Below, one piece after another: positions 8,344 to 17,070 of a stretch of DNA of 61,310 nucleotides. The notes below the pieces were generated by a model. It ran no database searches. It was not told the DNA's origin and worked only from the letters and a program-made list of their open reading frames with translations. The stretch spans positions 1-61,310 of the IMG/VR virus record IMGVR_UViG_3300009506_001467; one strand, 5' to 3'. Position 1 is the first letter of the stretch. Every line of letters starts with the position of its first letter. Origin of the DNA: a virus. Position numbers and translations under genes: made by a program.

Positions 8344-8549
8344 CCAGCCTACCCACACAGCCGTGGGACGCGATCTTGCGCAGACTACGCCAGATCTCAT
8401 CACAGCAGATTCCCACGGGCTGCGCGATCGTCTCGCTGCACATCGTTGTCCAGAGTGGTCGACCAGTGGCGTGGTGGGAACCAACAGTACGCAAGCTCGA
8501 GCCGAAAGACATCATGAGCGAGTTTCTGGAGGTAGCACTCAATGAATGA
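8334..8549 (+). CDS. Small hypothetical protein
   Basis: 71 residues from a GTG overlapping the MuF-like gene by 10 bases. A short aromatic segment (VAWWEPTVRKLEPKDIM) lies in the middle. No family recognised; tight overlaps on both sides support translation. Confidence 0.65.
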   Translation: MQLTSLPTQPWDAILRRLRQISSQQIPTGCAIVSLHIVVQSGRPVAWWEPTVRKLEPKDIMSEFLEVALNE

Positions 8550-8979
8550 GCACTGGGACACGTCAAGCGATCGCGATCCGATCCAACGACCAGAGTGGTA
8601 TGAGGACACCGGCTCTCTGTGGGACGCTGCGTACTGGCCCGGCTTTACTCGTGAGATGATCGATCGGCTCAAGCATGTTGCCGATCTGTGGTCTATCCCA
8701 GCGAACAAAGCGATCTCTGAGCTCCCCACTCTGTTCTCTGCTTTCGCTGGCTCGCTGGACGATCTGATCATCCGTCTCCAAGAGCTCATTGAGCAGTACG
8801 GCGACGTGTTCACTATGCGTCTTGTGCCCGCCAAGCAGCGAGTGCTCATGCTCGGTCCTCGTCTCTGCACTCGGCGCGCCTACACTACAGAGCGAGCAAC
8901 GACCTATCCAGCACAGCCGCACATGTGGGGCAGATACAACCCGGCGACGGTCCCACGCATACGCAGCTCAACGAGGTAG
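8542..8979 (+). CDS. Hypothetical head-region protein
   Basis: 145 residues. The first 90 are helical (TREMIDRLKHVADLW, then LIIRLQELIEQYGDVF); the last 50 are basic and Pro/Thr-rich. No family recognised. It is the last gene before the 340-bp non-coding stretch that separates this block from the next structural block. Confidence 0.65.
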   Translation: MNEHWDTSSDRDPIQRPEWYEDTGSLWDAAYWPGFTREMIDRLKHVADLWSIPANKAISELPTLFSAFAGSLDDLIIRLQELIEQYGDVFTMRLVPAKQRVLMLGPRLCTRRAYTTERATTYPAQPHMWGRYNPATVPRIRSSTR

Positions 8980-9036
8980 GTCCCCAGCCCTACCTTTTTG
9001 ATAACGCCCCGCGGCATCGGGGCAATCCTCTCACCA

Positions 9037-9071
9037 TAGAGCAGAGCGACCTCACCCACCGCTCTGCTCTA
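9037..9071 (+). terminator. Hairpin terminator after the packaging block
   Basis: Perfect 12-bp stem (TAGAGCAGAGCG at 9037-9048 with its complement at 9060-9071) and an 11-base loop, followed by a modest pyrimidine run. The non-coding stretch 8980-9319 holds this hairpin, a weaker one near 9006-9023, promoter 9205-9232 and terminator 9267-9307; no gene is seen. Confidence 0.65.
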
Positions 9072-9204
9072 CCTCTTTGCCCAGCGAACACAAAACACTC
9101 TCGGGGCAGAGAGTGCTCACTGCTCGAGAGTGCTTTGGCTTGTGCGATCGGCTGCGGTTTATGCCCACATTCTACCACAATTCACGTCCTTACGTCAAGA
9201 GTCC

Positions 9205-9232
9205 TTGACAATGCTCTCAGATCTGGTATAAT
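9205..9232 (+). promoter_or_regulatory. Promoter of the capsid/tail operon, with a dyad around the -10
   Basis: TTGACA (9205-9210), 16-bp spacer, TATAAT (9227-9232). A perfect 9-bp dyad (ATGCTCTCA at 9211-9219 and its complement at 9232-9240) brackets the -10 and looks like an operator. Confidence 0.85.
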
Positions 9233-9238
9233 GAGAGC

Positions 9239-9307
9239 ATACTCATAACACGATCGCGGGACACACGAGCCGCTTGCCTCTCACTGAGGGGAAGCGGCTC
9301 TTTTGTT
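9239..9307 (+). ncRNA. Predicted ~70-nt RNA / attenuated leader (promoter-terminator unit 4)
   Basis: From promoter 9205-9232 to terminator 9267-9307. Either a short RNA in its own right or the terminated form of the capsid operon message. Confidence 0.5.
9267..9307 (+). terminator. Intrinsic terminator in the leader of the capsid operon
   Basis: GAGCCGCTT (9267-9275) pairs with AAGCGGCTC (9292-9300); an inner CCTC/GAGG extends the stem and TTTTGTT follows. It starts about 28 bases after the predicted transcription start and ends 13 bases before the ATG at 9320. The operon therefore needs read-through, or the promoter makes a short RNA. Confidence 0.85.
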
Positions 9308-9319
9308 ACAGGAGACGAC

Positions 9320-9796
9320 ATGAGTCAAGTGCAGAGTCCTCTATGGTCACAACCAACAGGCTGGGCGAATCCGCAGACTGTGAGGGCGTCCGCAGCTCTG
9401 CCAGCAGCAGGAGCGTGGGACACACCCACAGAGCTCAAGTGTGCATATGCACACGTTCTACATCTCCACTTCACCTACACCCGCGGTGGTGTGGGCGGTG
9501 CGTTTGACTGGATGATCGAGCTCTCGCCTTTTTCCGTCGCTGCTCTCGCTCCTGCTGGCGCACAAGAGTGGAACCGCCAGCCGATCTATGCTGCTGGCGC
9601 AGTAGTCCCCGGCGCAGACACGCAGAGCGATCTTGCCACCGAGTACTACACCTACCAAGCTCAAGGCGCAACAGCCGAGGACTTTGTTGTTGACGTACCG
9701 CTCTCTGGAAACGTCGAGCGGTACCGGGTCACTGCTCGAGAGTCGGGGGCTGTCGGCACGCCCGGAACCCTCGCAGTAGTAGGAGAGCTCTCATGA
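9320..9796 (+). CDS. Hypothetical structural protein
   Basis: 158 residues; AGGAGA precedes the ATG. Beta-rich and alanine-rich (SALPAAGAW, FDWMIELSPF, EYYTYQAQG). No family recognised. It opens the block running to the capsid gene and overlaps the next start by ATGA, so a virion component is likely. Confidence 0.65.
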   Translation: MSQVQSPLWSQPTGWANPQTVRASAALPAAGAWDTPTELKCAYAHVLHLHFTYTRGGVGGAFDWMIELSPFSVAALAPAGAQEWNRQPIYAAGAVVPGADTQSDLATEYYTYQAQGATAEDFVVDVPLSGNVERYRVTARESGAVGTPGTLAVVGELS

Positions 9797-10182
9797 AAAA
9801 GACATCCTCGGTAGTCAACCAGTCCCCGGCTGCTGCCGGTGGCGTACTGCTTGGAGATCTCCCCGCTACAGCCGGGACGTTCGAGTATGATGAGACAAGT
9901 GCGCTTGAGCAGACCTTGCTCGACCAGACGATCGCTGCGCCCGTGCGCATCGGCTCGATCTGGCTCGATATGACCAACGTCACCCAGAACACGACGATCA
10001 GCCTATACCACAAGGTCGATGGAACGAACTACCGAAAGTTCCAAGAGAACACCTGGACCTTTGGCGTAGACGACCCCGGCGTGCTGGTCGACCAGTTCAC
10101 GGCGTACAGCGACGTCAAGATCACCCTACAGTGCGGCGGTGGTGGGGCGGGCGACGTCGATGTCCCATATGCGGTGGTGTAG
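9793..10182 (+). CDS. Hypothetical structural protein
   Basis: 129 residues, ATGA overlap with the previous gene. Thr/Val-rich and beta-predicted (IGSIWLDMTNVTQNTTISLY). Ends in a Gly-run plus DVDVPYAVV. No family recognised. Confidence 0.65.
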   Translation: MKKTSSVVNQSPAAAGGVLLGDLPATAGTFEYDETSALEQTLLDQTIAAPVRIGSIWLDMTNVTQNTTISLYHKVDGTNYRKFQENTWTFGVDDPGVLVDQFTAYSDVKITLQCGGGGAGDVDVPYAVV

Positions 10183-10184
10183 AC

Positions 10185-10745
10185 ATGCCAAGATTCAACC
10201 AGACTTCCACAGAGCTGCTTGACCGTAAGGCAATCGAGGGTCTGTCCGGCGTCGAGGATAGCCTTGGCTACGAGGTCGAGGAGATCGAGCACCACCTACA
10301 CGGTCGGGGGCGCTTTTGGGGATCGAATGGAGCAGCCACAGAGACAAACGCGATCGAGGCAAACGTGGACACGCCGTTTGTCGCCACGTCCGGCAACGAT
10401 ACGTGGGGAACCGCAATCCCGATCTGTGGGACAGCAGACGACCCGACCGACTCTCTCGGTACAAAGTTTGACCCGCACCGCATCCTGGTCACAGACACGG
10501 ACCACACGACCCCTTACCGCATCCGTCTGATCTACGGTACCGGGACGAGTGGCGAGGCCATCGCCGCAGGGCAGTGGTCTGAGGAGATGTTCATCACGAG
10601 CGGCGGGCCGTTTCTGTCAGGCTCGCCTGTAGACTTTATTATGCGGCGCGTGGATGTGGGCTCAAAGCTCTGGGTTCAAGTGTGGAACGCAACGAACGGC
10701 TCAACCGTCTCCTTTTTCTGGGGCGGTCACCCATACGCAGGATAG
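10185..10745 (+). CDS. Hypothetical structural protein
   Basis: 186 residues, two bases after the previous stop. Thr/Gly/aromatic-rich beta-sandwich-like composition (TPYRIRLIYGTGTSGEAIAA). No family recognised; possibly a head fibre or decoration, given its position before the protease-scaffold gene. Confidence 0.65.
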   Translation: MPRFNQTSTELLDRKAIEGLSGVEDSLGYEVEEIEHHLHGRGRFWGSNGAATETNAIEANVDTPFVATSGNDTWGTAIPICGTADDPTDSLGTKFDPHRILVTDTDHTTPYRIRLIYGTGTSGEAIAAGQWSEEMFITSGGPFLSGSPVDFIMRRVDVGSKLWVQVWNATNGSTVSFFWGGHPYAG

Positions 10746-10749
10746 ACCT

Positions 10750-12537
10750 ATGCCCTGGAACGCGAGCGATGCTACCAAGTTCACGAAAAAGGCCCGCACT
10801 CGCAAACAAAAGCGAGACTGGGCAGCAGCAGCCAACAGAGTGCTCAAGAGCTGCCTAGCAAGCGGGGGCTCAAGCAAAGAGTGCGAGAGCAAAGCGATCC
10901 GCACTGCCAACTCTACATTGGAGGAAACAATGCCAGCACTGCAAGAGGCAGACACAAAAAAGATCGGCAATCGCACACACGATCGCGGGGACTTTCTCAT
11001 TGTTGAGGACCCAGACTCGATCTCCACCTGGCACTTGCCCGTCAAGGTTAGGGGCAAACCAAACAGAGCTCTCGCTGGTGCAGCGTGGGCCGCTCTGTTC
11101 TCTGCTGGTGGCTTTCGCGGCAAAAAGTACAGTGGTCCAGATCCAGCAGGAGCAAAGCGCAAGCTCAAAGCTCTGTACAAGGCACAGGACTGGGATCTGC
11201 CGACGACCGAGGCAGAGGTCGAGGAGATGCTCGCAGAGCTTGAGCTCGAGCTCTCAGAGTATGAGGGCTATCTCTACCCCGATCGCTACTCGTGGTCGGC
11301 AACGTCCTTTGCCCAACTCGATGCGGAGGAGGAAGCAGCCGAGCGAGTTGAGAACGTACAGGAGCGCATGGCCCAGCTCTGGATGCTGTTCGGCAACGTG
11401 CTGCACAGCCCAGAGATCACAGACAAGAGCACTGCTCTGCGCTCGATCTTTGATGAGTTTCTAGAGGTTGCCGGGTTTGCTCTCTCGGGCAACGAGCAGC
11501 CCAGCGAGCCGATGGAGGAGCATGCCGCACTGCTCTCTCTCTCAGAGCTCGATTCCGCAGAGCTCGCAGAGCTTGACGTGAGCTCTCGATCTCCGCGCCG
11601 TCTGCCTGTGCTCGTGGACTTTTCGATCATCAAGCCGGGCTTCGGCAACAAGAGAGACAAACGCTACTACTCGGAGGCAGTGCTCTCTAGAGATGGGCAA
11701 GTGTTCTCAGGAGTCGATGTCTTTGCGACCAACCATCTCGAGGAGGAAAAGAGCGAGCGCACAAAGGTCGGCAAAGTGCGCTCTGTGCGCGGTCTCACCG
11801 AGAGTGGTCTTGTTGGACAGTTCTTGATCTACGACCCGGACATGGCAGAAAAGACCCGCAACCGCGCCGATGCTGGCGAGCTCTCTACACTAGAGTGCTC
11901 GATCTATGCGACGGGCATGGGGCGTGAGGGCACCATTGAGGGTCGTGAGGCTTTCATAGTGGAACAGATCACCTCGGCGGCGAGCGTTGATCTGGTGTCA
12001 AAAGCAGGAGCGGGAGGGCATGCTCTATCCCTCTCTGAGATGGAAGGAGAAACGAACATGACAGGCAAGACCAAGGAACCCATTGTGGAGGGGGAACAGG
12101 AGGAAGTACAGATCGAGGAACAGGACGCAGAGACACCCGATGCTCAGGCCGACGCACAGGACGAGCCGGAAACACAGGCAGACGACGTGCAGGACGAGCA
12201 GCAGACCGAAGGAGAAGAGGAAGCGGCAGAGAGCGCCGATCTGTTCACAAGTGAGCAGATCAAGGACGTGCTCGATGAGACTGACCTCTCGCCCGAGGCG
12301 CAAACCTGGATCAAGCGTGGGACGTATGCAAGCAAGGAGGAGCTGGACCAAGCGATCGCAGAGATGAAAGCCCTACTCCTGTCTCAAGGCGGTGGTGCTG
12401 GTCGCCCGTTTGGTCTGGGCGAGAGTGAGACGGCTCCGAACGAGCAGCAGAGTCCCGCAGAGATCGAGGAAGGAAAGCGAGTACGGTTCAACGAGATCAT
12501 GGCGAGGGTCGATCCGTCCTACGCACAGCGCATCTAG
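10750..12537 (+). CDS. ChaB-like / prohead protease / scaffold fusion protein
   Basis: 595 residues in three modules. Residues 1-55 (MPWNASDATKFTKKA, RDWAAAANRVLKSCL) are ChaB-like, followed by a GGFRGKKYSGPD element. Residues about 280-430 look like a Ser maturation protease with a candidate His in FATNHLEEEK and a Ser in LSTLECSIYA. From 437 the chain is very acidic (EEQDAETPDAQADAQDE), like an internal scaffold. Proteases cleave scaffold during capsid maturation, and fused or nested forms are known. In-frame ATGs with strong ribosome sites occur at 10930 (GGAGG) and 12058 (AAGGAG), at the module borders. The capsid gene is two genes downstream. Confidence 0.8.
   Translation: MPWNASDATKFTKKARTRKQKRDWAAAANRVLKSCLASGGSSKECESKAIRTANSTLEETMPALQEADTKKIGNRTHDRGDFLIVEDPDSISTWHLPVKVRGKPNRALAGAAWAALFSAGGFRGKKYSGPDPAGAKRKLKALYKAQDWDLPTTEAEVEEMLAELELELSEYEGYLYPDRYSWSATSFAQLDAEEEAAERVENVQERMAQLWMLFGNVLHSPEITDKSTALRSIFDEFLEVAGFALSGNEQPSEPMEEHAALLSLSELDSAELAELDVSSRSPRRLPVLVDFSIIKPGFGNKRDKRYYSEAVLSRDGQVFSGVDVFATNHLEEEKSERTKVGKVRSVRGLTESGLVGQFLIYDPDMAEKTRNRADAGELSTLECSIYATGMGREGTIEGREAFIVEQITSAASVDLVSKAGAGGHALSLSEMEGETNMTGKTKEPIVEGEQEEVQIEEQDAETPDAQADAQDEPETQADDVQDEQQTEGEEEAAESADLFTSEQIKDVLDETDLSPEAQTWIKRGTYASKEELDQAIAEMKALLLSQGGGAGRPFGLGESETAPNEQQSPAEIEEGKRVRFNEIMARVDPSYAQRI
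12058..12537 (+). CDS. Possible nested scaffold made from an internal start
   Basis: The ATG at 12058 is in frame with the fusion gene and has AAGGAG eight bases upstream. It would yield the acidic 159-residue scaffold module alone, like lambda Nu3 inside the protease gene C. Inferred only from the ribosome site and module border; the AAGGAG also encodes ordinary residues, so chance is possible. Confidence 0.45.
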   Translation: MTGKTKEPIVEGEQEEVQIEEQDAETPDAQADAQDEPETQADDVQDEQQTEGEEEAAESADLFTSEQIKDVLDETDLSPEAQTWIKRGTYASKEELDQAIAEMKALLLSQGGGAGRPFGLGESETAPNEQQSPAEIEEGKRVRFNEIMARVDPSYAQRI

Positions 12538-12574
12538 GACGATTGTCTCGCTGTAGACACAGGAGGAAATACCA

Positions 12575-13174
12575 ATGCCGGACACATTTCGTACCGGAAC
12601 AGACTGGGAGCAGAGCTCTGGGCCGCTGATCCCTGTGGACGTTCTCGAGAGCGATGTATGGCCCATCTCGGACAACAGCCGATCGGGTACCAAGGACGAG
12701 CTCGACCCCGGTCACCACCCCGTTATCGCCATCGGTGAGCGTACCCACGCCGCACGAGGCCAGCAGCTCACGGGCGTGGTCGTCTCTGTGCTCGAGGACA
12801 GCGTTACCCCGGCCAACGATCGGATCGTGGTCAACATCGCGCCGGGTATGATCATCCGCGACTATGTGGCAAACGTCTTGACGTACAGCGGTGGCGCTGC
12901 CAACACTTTTGAGACGTCCCCGTATATGGGCCAGCCCGTCTACGTTGACGACTCGGACGATCTGGGTGAAGGCGTGACCCTCTCGCTCTCTGAGCTCAAC
13001 GAGAACGACGACGACAACCCGCTGGCGGGCTACTTGTGGTACTGCCAGGATGAGATCGCAGACAGCCTGGCGGGTGGCGCTCGCTCGAGCTCTACCTTTG
13101 ACACCTCGCTGCCCGACGAGTTCACCGAGCAGGTGTTCTGTGTTCTGCTGACCAACGCGACCAGGGACATCTAG
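12575..13174 (+). CDS. Putative head decoration protein
   Basis: 199 residues; AGGAGG before the ATG. Beta-rich with acidic loops (SPYMGQPVYVDDSDDLGEGV). It lies between the scaffold and major capsid genes, the usual place for a capsid-stabilising or decoration protein, and it has its own strong ribosome site. Family not recognised; function inferred from position. Confidence 0.6.
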   Translation: MPDTFRTGTDWEQSSGPLIPVDVLESDVWPISDNSRSGTKDELDPGHHPVIAIGERTHAARGQQLTGVVVSVLEDSVTPANDRIVVNIAPGMIIRDYVANVLTYSGGAANTFETSPYMGQPVYVDDSDDLGEGVTLSLSELNENDDDNPLAGYLWYCQDEIADSLAGGARSSSTFDTSLPDEFTEQVFCVLLTNATRDI

Positions 13175-13213
13175 GCTCATCACTAGATCAGGAATAACGA
13201 TCAGGAGGAAACA

Positions 13214-14347
13214 ATGATCACACGCAAACTGCTCCGGGCGATGTGCGAGACTTGGAAAGGCGAGCTCTCGGACGCCGGAGCGACACCACAACGGCTCGCA
13301 GAGTGCCAGAGTCTCTTTGAGGACATCGATCGCAACCTGTCGGGCGTCACCCCGACCAGCACGAATAACCTGCTGCTCCAAGAGGTGATGACGAGCGCCG
13401 ACTTCAACAACGCGATCCAGACCTTTGTGAGCAGGCTCTCGATCCCAGGCTACGAGCGCAAGGTATTCGCCTTTGAGCCCCTGGTGTGGATCGATACGCT
13501 CACAAACTTTTTGACCCATGACCGCTTGCAGAACCGCGGCTCGCTCGATGACCTCGAGCTCGTGGGCGAAAAGGGCGCGGCTCGCCCAGGCTCTGTGGAC
13601 GACGCCACCAAGCGATCGTACCGGGTCTACCTCTGGCAAAAGCAGTTCGATTTTTCCTGGGAGGCGATTCGCAACGATGACCTCTCGTACTTTGAGGACA
13701 CCGCCATGCGCATGGGCGAGGCCGCGCGCCGGACCCTGGAAAAGTTCGTCTCCCGCATGTACACCAACGCAACCTCGATCGCTCGTCTCACGGGCCTGGG
13801 CGCTCTCTATGCGCAGAATGGGCGCTTGACCTCTGCTCGAGTGAGCGAGTCCCGCATGGCGTACAACCAGCGCACAGACGCACGGGCAGAGCCGATCAAC
13901 GCCAGCATGCGCTACATCGTCCATCACACCGGGCTGGCAGACACCGTTGCACAGATCTTGGCCTCTGAGCTCGTCCCAGAGCTCGCGACCAACGCGGTCA
14001 ACGTCGCCCGAAACTTTATTCCCATCGAGGACCCGTACATCACGGGCACTGCCCCCAACCTACCGTGGTACGCATTCCCAGACTATCGCGAGAACAACAT
14101 CCGACCGTTTGTTCTGGCGCGTATGTCCGGCTGGGCGGGACCGCGCATCGTGCGCAAGCGATCGGACATCGAGGCCGTGACCTCAATGCTCGGCGCTGGT
14201 GCTCCTGTTGAGCCGATGATGGGAGACTTTGAGACGGGCAACGTGGTGCTCAAGGTCATGGACGTGTTCGGCACCTATGTCGATGGGACAGAGGGTAACT
14301 GGTTTGACTTCCGGGGTGGCTACTACTCTAGTGGCACCGTCGCGTAG
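13214..14347 (+). CDS. Major capsid protein (HK97-type fold, putative)
   Basis: 377 residues; AGGAGG before the ATG. The order of an N-terminal helix, a spine-helix-like region (MRMGEAARRTLEKFVSRMYT, about 165-185) and a C-terminal beta region (NVVLKVMDVFGTYVDGTEG) fits HK97-fold major capsid proteins. It follows the protease/scaffold and decoration genes and is followed by connector-type genes. Confidence 0.82.
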   Translation: MITRKLLRAMCETWKGELSDAGATPQRLAECQSLFEDIDRNLSGVTPTSTNNLLLQEVMTSADFNNAIQTFVSRLSIPGYERKVFAFEPLVWIDTLTNFLTHDRLQNRGSLDDLELVGEKGAARPGSVDDATKRSYRVYLWQKQFDFSWEAIRNDDLSYFEDTAMRMGEAARRTLEKFVSRMYTNATSIARLTGLGALYAQNGRLTSARVSESRMAYNQRTDARAEPINASMRYIVHHTGLADTVAQILASELVPELATNAVNVARNFIPIEDPYITGTAPNLPWYAFPDYRENNIRPFVLARMSGWAGPRIVRKRSDIEAVTSMLGAGAPVEPMMGDFETGNVVLKVMDVFGTYVDGTEGNWFDFRGGYYSSGTVA

Positions 14348-14399
14348 CTTGACATAACTCCGAGGCTTGCTCTCGGGGGAATGGGGAGGACTTTCTATC

Positions 14400-14810
14400 A
14401 TGGCAACAAAAGCGCAAGAACTTACAGACCGGGTCGCACAGCTCGAGGCAGCACTCGAGGCACTGGGGGCCATCATACCGAGCGAGCCCGTAGAAGATAC
14501 GGATCGCCCGGACTACATCGCCTTTGGCTCTCCGCGCCACATGGCCTTTCTGGGCATTGAGACGGTAGAGGACGTGAGCGCAGCAAAAGAGAGCGGGTAC
14601 ACCGTTCTCAAAGGACGAGAGTCCGACGTACAGTACAGGCTCGTTGATGAGATGTCCGCGGTACAGCTCATGCGACCGATGGACCCTGACAAGGCAATCC
14701 TGCTTGTACTGCGACAAAAGATCAACGCCTTTGAGTCGGGCAAGCCCCAGCCGCCCGAGAACGCTCCAAAGATCTTTTCGCCACCCGGCATGCAGCTCTA
14801 CAGACCATAA
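14400..14810 (+). CDS. Hypothetical protein after capsid
   Basis: 136 residues; GGGGAGGA before the ATG at 14400, preceded by a small CCGAG/CTCGG hairpin. An N-terminal coiled-coil helix (QELTDRVAQLEAALEALGAI) is followed by a globular part. No family recognised. A CCCCGC/GCGGGG hairpin sits just after its stop, before the next ribosome site. Confidence 0.65.
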   Translation: MATKAQELTDRVAQLEAALEALGAIIPSEPVEDTDRPDYIAFGSPRHMAFLGIETVEDVSAAKESGYTVLKGRESDVQYRLVDEMSAVQLMRPMDPDKAILLVLRQKINAFESGKPQPPENAPKIFSPPGMQLYRP

Positions 14811-14838
14811 CCCCGCATGGCGGGGAAAGGAGAAAACC

Positions 14839-15765
14839 ATGCTCGGATTTTTGCCGCTTCGCAAGCTGCCGCCCTGGTTTGGGGGGCAGTTTGGGGTGCC
14901 TGGATCATCGAGCCCGGAGGGTCTGCGTACTGCGCCGCAGGGTGTCGTCTACTACGTCGATGGATCGCACCCGGACGCAGACGATAACGCGGACGGTACC
15001 GATCCAGACTCGCCGCTCGAGACGATCCAAGAGGCCATCGACAAGAGCAACGCAACCATTGACTGGACCGCAACACCACCCTACAAGGGCATGAATTGGA
15101 TCATCGTCTCGCCGGGTGAGTACGCCGAGAACTTGACCCCGCCCTACTACTGCCGGATCGTCGGCCTGGGCCTAGCGACCGGGAACACCACAGATGTCTG
15201 TGTGGACGTGCACCCGGCGTCTGGATCGCCCCTTGCCGGGACCGGGCTCGGCGCTCACTGGTACAACATCCGGTTTACCTGTGACACCGCAGTACCCGTG
15301 ATCGACATGGGGGTCATGAACTCCTGTATCTTTCAGGACTGCGCGATCACAGATGGCAACCCGGGGCTAGCAACCGTGGGCATCGACACCACGGACGCAA
15401 ACTCGAGCTGGATCATCGGTTGTCTGTTCAAGGGCAACACCAACCCGCTCACGATCGGCATCCGCTCAACCGGGAACTTTTACTCTTGCCGGGTGATCGA
15501 TTGCGAGATCTGCGCAGTGACCACAGGTATCGATCTCTCTGGCGCAGCTCTGTGCGGCAATGCTGTGGCGAGGGGAAACTTGATCTGGGGCGGCGGTGGC
15601 GTGCTTCTCGGTACTGGGATCGATGACTCTGTTGTCGGTGACCTGCTGTGCGTACATAACTGGATCACCGCTACGGACGCGATCAACCATGCCGACGCGG
15701 CCATGACGATCGATAACCACGTCCAGAACGCGGGTGTGGGAGCGATCGAAACAGCCGGGACGTAG
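14839..15765 (+). CDS. Right-handed beta-helix protein 1
   Basis: 308 residues; AAAGGAG before the ATG. The shared head GGQFGVPGSSSPEGLR leads to YYVDGSHPDADDNADGTDPD and ETIQEAIDK, then repeated short beta rungs (NSCIFQDCAITDGN, SWIIGCLFKGN, NFYSCRVIDCEI), as in pectate-lyase-like beta-helices. Such folds occur in phage fibres and spikes. A paralogue follows directly. No catalytic residues were assigned. Confidence 0.75.
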   Translation: MLGFLPLRKLPPWFGGQFGVPGSSSPEGLRTAPQGVVYYVDGSHPDADDNADGTDPDSPLETIQEAIDKSNATIDWTATPPYKGMNWIIVSPGEYAENLTPPYYCRIVGLGLATGNTTDVCVDVHPASGSPLAGTGLGAHWYNIRFTCDTAVPVIDMGVMNSCIFQDCAITDGNPGLATVGIDTTDANSSWIIGCLFKGNTNPLTIGIRSTGNFYSCRVIDCEICAVTTGIDLSGAALCGNAVARGNLIWGGGGVLLGTGIDDSVVGDLLCVHNWITATDAINHADAAMTIDNHVQNAGVGAIETAGT

Positions 15766-15779
15766 ACGAGGAGGAGCCA

Positions 15780-16760
15780 ATGCCATCGAGCAACGTACAA
15801 TGGGCTCTACCCCTGATCAGGCAAAAGATCTTCTACCCCGGTCAGTTCGGTGTGCCGGGGACAGACAACGATCGTGGTCTGCGATCGGACGTCAACGGGA
15901 ATGTTCTCTACGTTGACCCGAACGCGACTGGGGTCACAGATCAGCGAGACGGGACCGATCCAGAGTGCCCCTTGCAGACGGTAGCCAAGGCGCTCACTCT
16001 CTGCCGACCCTACAAAAACGATGTGATCGCGGTCATGCCAAACGGAGCGTGGCAGTACAGCTCCGGGCTCTATCGTGCGACCCCGATCACAGAGCAGGTG
16101 ACCGTTACAGTGCCCGGAGTCAGGATCGTCGGCATCTACCCTCCGGGCTCTGTTGGCATCCCGTGGGTGCCTACTGCGAACGGTGGAGTGATGATCACTG
16201 TTGAGGCTCTCGATGTTCTGATCGAGGGCTTTGCGTTCACCTCGGGCACGTACTCGGGGGACGCGATCTACGCAGAATGGGACGGGCTCACCAAGTTCGC
16301 AGACAACCTCACCGTCCGAAACTGCGTTTTTGACGACTCTGTGGACAAAGCGATCCAGCTCGAGTATGCGTGGCTTTGCGACATCCACCACAACTGGTTC
16401 CTCGAGTGTGATGAGCATGCGATCTACCTGGACCCAGCGGGCAGTGCTGCAAAGTACGTACACATCCACGACAACATCCTCCACGATTGCGCAGTGGCGA
16501 TGGCCCTCACAGGACTAGAGGACTCGTGGATTCAGAGGAACAAGATCTACAACTCGAACGCACAGGGCGGCGCAGCCGCTACGAATGAGGGGATCTTCAC
16601 CACAGGTGGAGCGCGGAACATCGTTGAGGATAACTCATTCTCGTGCTTGCTTCCAGTGCCCGCCAATGGGGACTACAACGACCTCTGTACAGCGGCGGCA
16701 ACGGACGCCTGGATCAACAACCACTGTATCGACGGGCCGACCGTCACCAACCCGACGTAG
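15780..16760 (+). CDS. Right-handed beta-helix protein 2 (paralogue)
   Basis: 326 residues; GAGGAGG before the ATG. It shares with its neighbour PGQFGVPG, YVDPNATG, DGTDPECPLQTVAKAL and rung-like repeats (NLTVRNCVFDDS, CDIHHNWFLEC, KYVHIHDNILHDC). Tandem duplication is likely. Placed right after the capsid gene rather than among the distal tail genes, the pair may decorate the capsid. Confidence 0.75.
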   Translation: MPSSNVQWALPLIRQKIFYPGQFGVPGTDNDRGLRSDVNGNVLYVDPNATGVTDQRDGTDPECPLQTVAKALTLCRPYKNDVIAVMPNGAWQYSSGLYRATPITEQVTVTVPGVRIVGIYPPGSVGIPWVPTANGGVMITVEALDVLIEGFAFTSGTYSGDAIYAEWDGLTKFADNLTVRNCVFDDSVDKAIQLEYAWLCDIHHNWFLECDEHAIYLDPAGSAAKYVHIHDNILHDCAVAMALTGLEDSWIQRNKIYNSNAQGGAAATNEGIFTTGGARNIVEDNSFSCLLPVPANGDYNDLCTAAATDAWINNHCIDGPTVTNPT

Positions 16761-16771
16761 GAGAGATCAGG

Positions 16772-16957
16772 ATGCACACTAGAGAGCAGAAACTTGCAGC
16801 AGTCCTGGGTGATGCCGATCTCGCATCGTCCTTGTCTGCTGCTGGCTTTGACCTTCCGAGCAAGATCAAGGCGGCAACGGACAAAGAGCTCAAAGAGGTT
16901 GCGGGCCTGACGACCGCAGAGGTCAAAAAGGTTCGAGGACGGATCAAGAGAGCATGA
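16772..16957 (+). CDS. Small helix-hairpin-helix-like protein
   Basis: 61 residues; the frame LSAAGFDLPSKIKAATDKEL followed by VAGLTTAEVKKVRGRIKR resembles a helix-hairpin-helix module, which often binds DNA. Weak match, but good composition. Its stop overlaps an ATG at 16954 (ATGA), marking the original start of the next operon gene. Confidence 0.65.
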   Translation: MHTREQKLAAVLGDADLASSLSAAGFDLPSKIKAATDKELKEVAGLTTAEVKKVRGRIKRA

Positions 16958-17070
16958 CCACGTGCTCAGGAGGACGCTTTGCAGAGGCGTGGGAGTGCTA
17001 CATCAGGAGCAGTCGTGCCGCCAATTGTCGACCCTCTGGGCTGGCCTGGCGCAGACAGGTGACACCATAA
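16954..17070 (+). pseudogene. Displaced 5' end of the 17498 gene
   Basis: The ATG overlaps the previous stop (ATGA), as is usual for coupled genes. It encodes MTTCSGGRFAEAWECY and then runs into the antisense HNH gene, stopping at 17068. CSGGRFAEAWE is repeated as CSGGRFAESWE at the start of the intact gene at 17498, with different codons. It looks like the remnant left when the HNH cassette split the gene start. Confidence 0.7.

Noticed and set aside
8925-9248. ORF of 107 residues after the head-region gene
   Set aside because: It covers the 9037-9071 hairpin and the 9205 promoter, has no ribosome site and no coding pattern.
12497-13927. Leftward ORF of 476 residues opposite decoration and capsid genes
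   Set aside because: It is a mirror frame caused by high GC and codon bias; the rightward frames have strong ribosome sites and recognisable order.
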